Positions 61,335 through 64,000 of a stretch of DNA of 64,000 nt are shown in pieces. The stretch comes from Comamonadaceae bacterium OS-1 (GTDB lineage: Bacteria; Pseudomonadota; Gammaproteobacteria; Burkholderiales; Burkholderiaceae_C). The notes beneath the pieces were generated by a model, which worked only from the letters and a program-made list of their open reading frames with translations, ran no database searches and was not told the DNA's origin. Position 1 is the stretch's first letter, and every line of letters starts with the position of its first letter. The stretch covers positions 4,278,001-4,342,000 of the forward strand of contig AP026969.1 of assembly GCA_027923965.1 (NCBI GenBank), given 5' to 3'. Position numbers and translations under genes: made by a program.

Positions 61335-62441
61335 CTAACGTCGAAACTTTCCGTCAGATCCAATGATGGCCAGGTCGGCAAAGTCCAGCCCGGTGTGGTC
61401 GGTGGGGCTGTAGCCGATCTCCAGGCCGCCCAGGTCAAACTTGTCCATCCTCTCCAGGGCAGCCTGCAGGCGCTCACGCGTGGGGTTTCCCCCCGTGCGG
61501 CGCAGGGCTTCGACCAGCACCTTGGCGGCACTAAAGCCCTCCAGCGTGGCCGGGCTGGTATCGGCCAGGCCTTTGGCACGGGCCGCATCCAGCATCTCCT
61601 TGACCAGGGCGTAGGACTGGGACTGCGGAAACACCTGGCTGACGATCACGCCCCGGGCATTGCCCCCGAGTGCGGCGATAAACCCCGACGTGGCGTTATT
61701 GGACAGGGCCACACACTGCGCCGTGCTGCCTGCAGCCCGCAGCGCCTCGATGGCGGCCACCGCATGCGTCCCCGAGGCCACCAGCAGCACCGACTGCGCG
61801 CCCACCTGCGCAATGGCCGGTGCCAGGCTGGCGAAATCCGGCTTGCTGCGGTCAAACTTGTACAGCCCCACGGCCTCCAGATGGGCCTTTTGCAGACCCC
61901 TTTGGGCCCCGGCCAGACCGTCGGCACCAAAGCTGTCGTCGGCATAGAGCACGGCAATCTTGGACTGGCCAATGCTGGCCTGGTGGGTGATGGCTTTTTC
62001 CGTCTCGTGCTGGTAGGTGGCGCGCACGTTGAAGATGTACTTCTGCACCGGCTGGTGCAGCACCATGGCCCCGGTAGACGGCCCCACCAGGGGCACATGG
62101 TATTTGTTGAGCCAGGGAATGATGGCTTCGGTGTGCGGTGTGCCACGGGTCAGAAACAGGGCCACCACGTTCTTCTTTTCGATCAGCTCGCGGGCGTTTT
62201 CGGCGGCCAGCGCGGGCTCGAACTTGTCGTCCATCGACAGCAGCTCGATCTTTTGCCCGCCCACGCCGCCCTTGGCGTTGACGCGGTCAAAGTACAGCAT
62301 GGCCCCGGCCAGCGTCTCCTTGACACCGGCGGCCACGGCACCGGTAAAGCCGCTGGTCTGCCCGATCAGTATCTGCGCCTGGGCCGCCAAGCTGGCCGTG
62401 GCCAGCAGCACGGCCATGGCCAGGGAGTGGGTTGTCTTCAT
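61335..62441 (-). CDS. ABC transporter substrate-binding protein, Leu/Ile/Val-binding type
   Basis: A 368-residue periplasmic protein with a signal peptide (KTTHSLAMAVLLATASLAAQ then AQ). The mature part ILIGQTSGFTGAVAAGVKET, YADDSFGADGLAGAQ and GVIVSQVFPQSQSYALV fits the type 1 periplasmic-binding family used by branched-chain amino acid, amide and aromatic acid importers. No permease or ATPase gene is near. Convergent with rutE, with a 20-bp gap. Confidence 0.82.
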   Translation of the reverse strand: MKTTHSLAMAVLLATASLAAQAQILIGQTSGFTGAVAAGVKETLAGAMLYFDRVNAKGGVGGQKIELLSMDDKFEPALAAENARELIEKKNVVALFLTRGTPHTEAIIPWLNKYHVPLVGPSTGAMVLHQPVQKYIFNVRATYQHETEKAITHQASIGQSKIAVLYADDSFGADGLAGAQRGLQKAHLEAVGLYKFDRSKPDFASLAPAIAQVGAQSVLLVASGTHAVAAIEALRAAGSTAQCVALSNNATSGFIAALGGNARGVIVSQVFPQSQSYALVKEMLDAARAKGLADTSPATLEGFSAAKVLVEALRRTGGNPTRERLQAALERMDKFDLGGLEIGYSPTDHTGLDFADLAIIGSDGKFRR

Positions 62442-62559
62442 AGGTTTATTTTTAGAGGGATGGATGCACCGCGCGCCATTGGGCCACAAGTCCATGCCGG
62501 GCATGCGGTAAATTCCCCCCCTCCAGCCCCCCTTCTTTACCCTTTCAGCGGTACCCACC

Positions 62560-63762
62560 ATGCGCTCTTTCGGCACCCCTTTGTCTCCCTCTGCAACCAA
62601 AGTCATGCTGCTCGGCTCCGGCGAGCTGGGCAAGGAGGTGCTGATTGCGCTGCAGCGCCTGGGCGTGGAAACCATCGCGGTGGACCGCTACGCCAACGCG
62701 CCCGGCCAGCAGGTGGCGCACCACGCCCGCACCATCACCATGAGCGACCCGGCCCAGCTCAAAGCCCTGATCGAGGCCGAGCGCCCGCACCTGGTGGTGC
62801 CCGAGATCGAGGCCATCGCCACCCCCATGCTGGAAGAGCTGGAAGCCGCCGGTACGGTGCGCGTGATCCCCACCGCCCGCGCCGCCCGCCTGACCATGGA
62901 CCGCGAAGGCATCCGCCGCCTGGCCGCCGAGACGCTGGGTCTGCCCACCAGCCCCTACGTGTTTTGCGACTCGCTGGCCGAGCTGCAGGCCGCCATTGAC
63001 TCCACCACCAGCTACCCCTGCGTGGTCAAGCCGGTGATGAGCAGCTCGGGCAAGGGCCAGAGCAAGATCAGCGGCCCGGCCGATGTACAAGCCGCCTGGG
63101 ACGTGGCCATGGCCGGGGGCCGCGTGAGCCACGGGCGCGTCATCGTCGAGGGCTTCATCGACTTCGACTACGAAATCACCCTGCTCACCGTGCGCGCGCT
63201 GGGAGCCGATGGTGCGGTGGAAACCCATTTCTGCGAACCCATCGGCCACATCCAGGTCAGCGGCGACTACGTGGAAAGCTGGCAGCCGCACCCCATGCCC
63301 AGCCTGGCGCTGCAGCGCGCGCAGGCCATCGCCAAGGCCGTGACGGACAACCTGGGTGGCCAAGGATTGTTTGGCGTAGAGCTGTTTGTGAAGGGCGACG
63401 CGGTGTGGTTCAGCGAAGTCAGCCCGCGCCCGCACGACACCGGCATGGTCACGCTGTGCACCCAGTGGCAAAACGAATTCGAGCTGCACGCCCGCGCCAT
63501 CCTGGGCCTGCCGGTCAACACCGCGCTCAAATCGCCCGGTGCCAGCGCAGTGATCTACGGCGGAGTGGACGCCCAAGGCATCGTGTTCGACGGCGTGGCC
63601 GAAGCGCTGCGCGTGCCCCACACCGACATCCGTCTGTTCGGCAAGCCCGAGAGCTTTGTGAAGCGCCGCATGGGCGTGGCCCTGGCCTTTGATGCCGACG
63701 TGGAAGTCGCCCGCACCCGCGCCAAGCAAGCGGCGGCGCTGGTCAAACCCCGCACCGCTTGA
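62560..63762 (+). CDS. purT: PurT, formate-dependent phosphoribosylglycinamide formyltransferase 2
   Basis: A 400-residue ATP-grasp enzyme that formylates GAR with formate and ATP in purine synthesis. It has [70 protein letters not shown] and [17 protein letters not shown], all PurT signatures. It needs no folate donor, unlike PurN. It ends one base into the next gene (TGATG). Confidence 0.95.
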   Translation: MRSFGTPLSPSATKVMLLGSGELGKEVLIALQRLGVETIAVDRYANAPGQQVAHHARTITMSDPAQLKALIEAERPHLVVPEIEAIATPMLEELEAAGTVRVIPTARAARLTMDREGIRRLAAETLGLPTSPYVFCDSLAELQAAIDSTTSYPCVVKPVMSSSGKGQSKISGPADVQAAWDVAMAGGRVSHGRVIVEGFIDFDYEITLLTVRALGADGAVETHFCEPIGHIQVSGDYVESWQPHPMPSLALQRAQAIAKAVTDNLGGQGLFGVELFVKGDAVWFSEVSPRPHDTGMVTLCTQWQNEFELHARAILGLPVNTALKSPGASAVIYGGVDAQGIVFDGVAEALRVPHTDIRLFGKPESFVKRRMGVALAFDADVEVARTRAKQAAALVKPRTA

Positions 63763-64000
63763 TGCCATTCCACCAGCTCATTGCCTGGGCCGACGACTCG
63801 GCGCTGCGCATTTTGCTGTCTGCCGGCACCGCTATCGTGCTGGCGCTGGTGTTGCACGCCATGGGCGCAGCGCTGGTGCGGCGGGTCACGCGCAACCTGC
63901 CGCTGGCCTCGCGCATCGCCAACGCCTGCCATGCGCCCACGCGCTTTGTGCTACCGCTGATCGCGCTGCAAGCGGTGTGGCAGATTGCGCCGCGCGACTT
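63762..64000 (+). CDS. Mechanosensitive channel (MscS) family protein, 3' end outside window
   Basis: The start overlaps the purT stop (TGATG) and the frame runs off the right edge. The visible 79 residues begin [18 protein letters not shown], with one clear helix (LLSAGTAIVLALVLHAMGA) and the stretch SRIANACHAPTRFVLPLIAL that precedes the pore in many small-conductance channel proteins. The pore and beta domain are not seen, so the family call is provisional. Confidence 0.55.
   Translation, partial: MPFHQLIAWADDSALRILLSAGTAIVLALVLHAMGAALVRRVTRNLPLASRIANACHAPTRFVLPLIALQAVWQIAPRD

Overview
The window is a GC-rich (roughly two-thirds G+C) chromosomal stretch of a betaproteobacterium, most likely a Comamonadaceae member (Rhodoferax/Polaromonas/Acidovorax type). 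The basis for this is the mix of Bug/TctC solute-binding proteins, many LysR-regulated catabolic clusters, a complete biotin-independent malonate decarboxylase locus, a kdpFABCDE locus, and dispersed palindromic repeats of the kind seen between genes in that family. No rRNA, tRNA, CRISPR array, transposase or phage gene was recognised. The assignment rests on gene content only.

Layout. 1-8.9 kb: sugar-acid type catabolism (enolase-superfamily dehydratase plus AldA-like aldehyde dehydrogenase, ACS-family MFS importer plus glycerate 2-kinase), with a LysR regulator and an acyltransferase. 8.9-15.3 kb: a LysR gene divergent from an overlapping pair that matches TmpA/TmpB, the two iron oxygenases that release glycine betaine and phosphate from 2-(trimethylammonio)ethylphosphonate, followed by a MocR-type regulator overlapping a CocE/NonD hydrolase; this block lies between inverted copies of a ~130-150 bp repeat. 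15.4-18.8 kb: DMT exporter, beta-hydroxyacid dehydrogenase and aldehyde dehydrogenase. 18.8-21.8 kb: a repeat island with four copies of a ~270 bp element and four copies of a ~95 bp palindromic element around grpB-like and DUF488 genes. 21.8-26.6 kb: a one-strand LysR / GMC oxidoreductase / Fe(II)-2OG oxygenase / M24 cluster; the M24 protein is a close DddP (DMSP lyase) relative that keeps all metal ligands but has Gly in place of the proposed catalytic Asp. 26.7-35.9 kb: an rRNA pseudouridine synthase and the kdp operon headed by an extra 34-residue membrane protein. 36-45.7 kb: malonate catabolism (madLM-mdcACD-[Bug protein]-mdcE-mdcGBH) and its LysR regulator. 45.8-48.5 kb: an AT-rich GGDEF/EAL gene bracketed by a 21-nt perfect direct repeat. 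48.6-57.6 kb: M14 peptidase plus alpha/beta hydrolase, a pseudokinase-HDOD-GAF protein, a secreted PEP-CTERM-like protein, a Stealth phosphotransferase, an SrkA-like kinase, ohr/ohrR and a 3-hydroxybutyryl-CoA dehydrogenase. 57.6-64 kb: GMC oxidoreductase, MATE exporter, RutE-like reductase, a branched-chain-type binding protein, purT, and the start of an MscS-like channel.

The genes form small substrate-specific modules, each with a LysR, MocR or MarR regulator, for phosphonate, malonate, sugar acids and an unidentified DMSP-like or betaine-like compound. Potassium import and peroxide defence are the stress functions. Palindromic repeats occur at 13 places; one (54987-55050) lies in frame inside the srkA coding sequence, much like Rickettsia palindromic elements.
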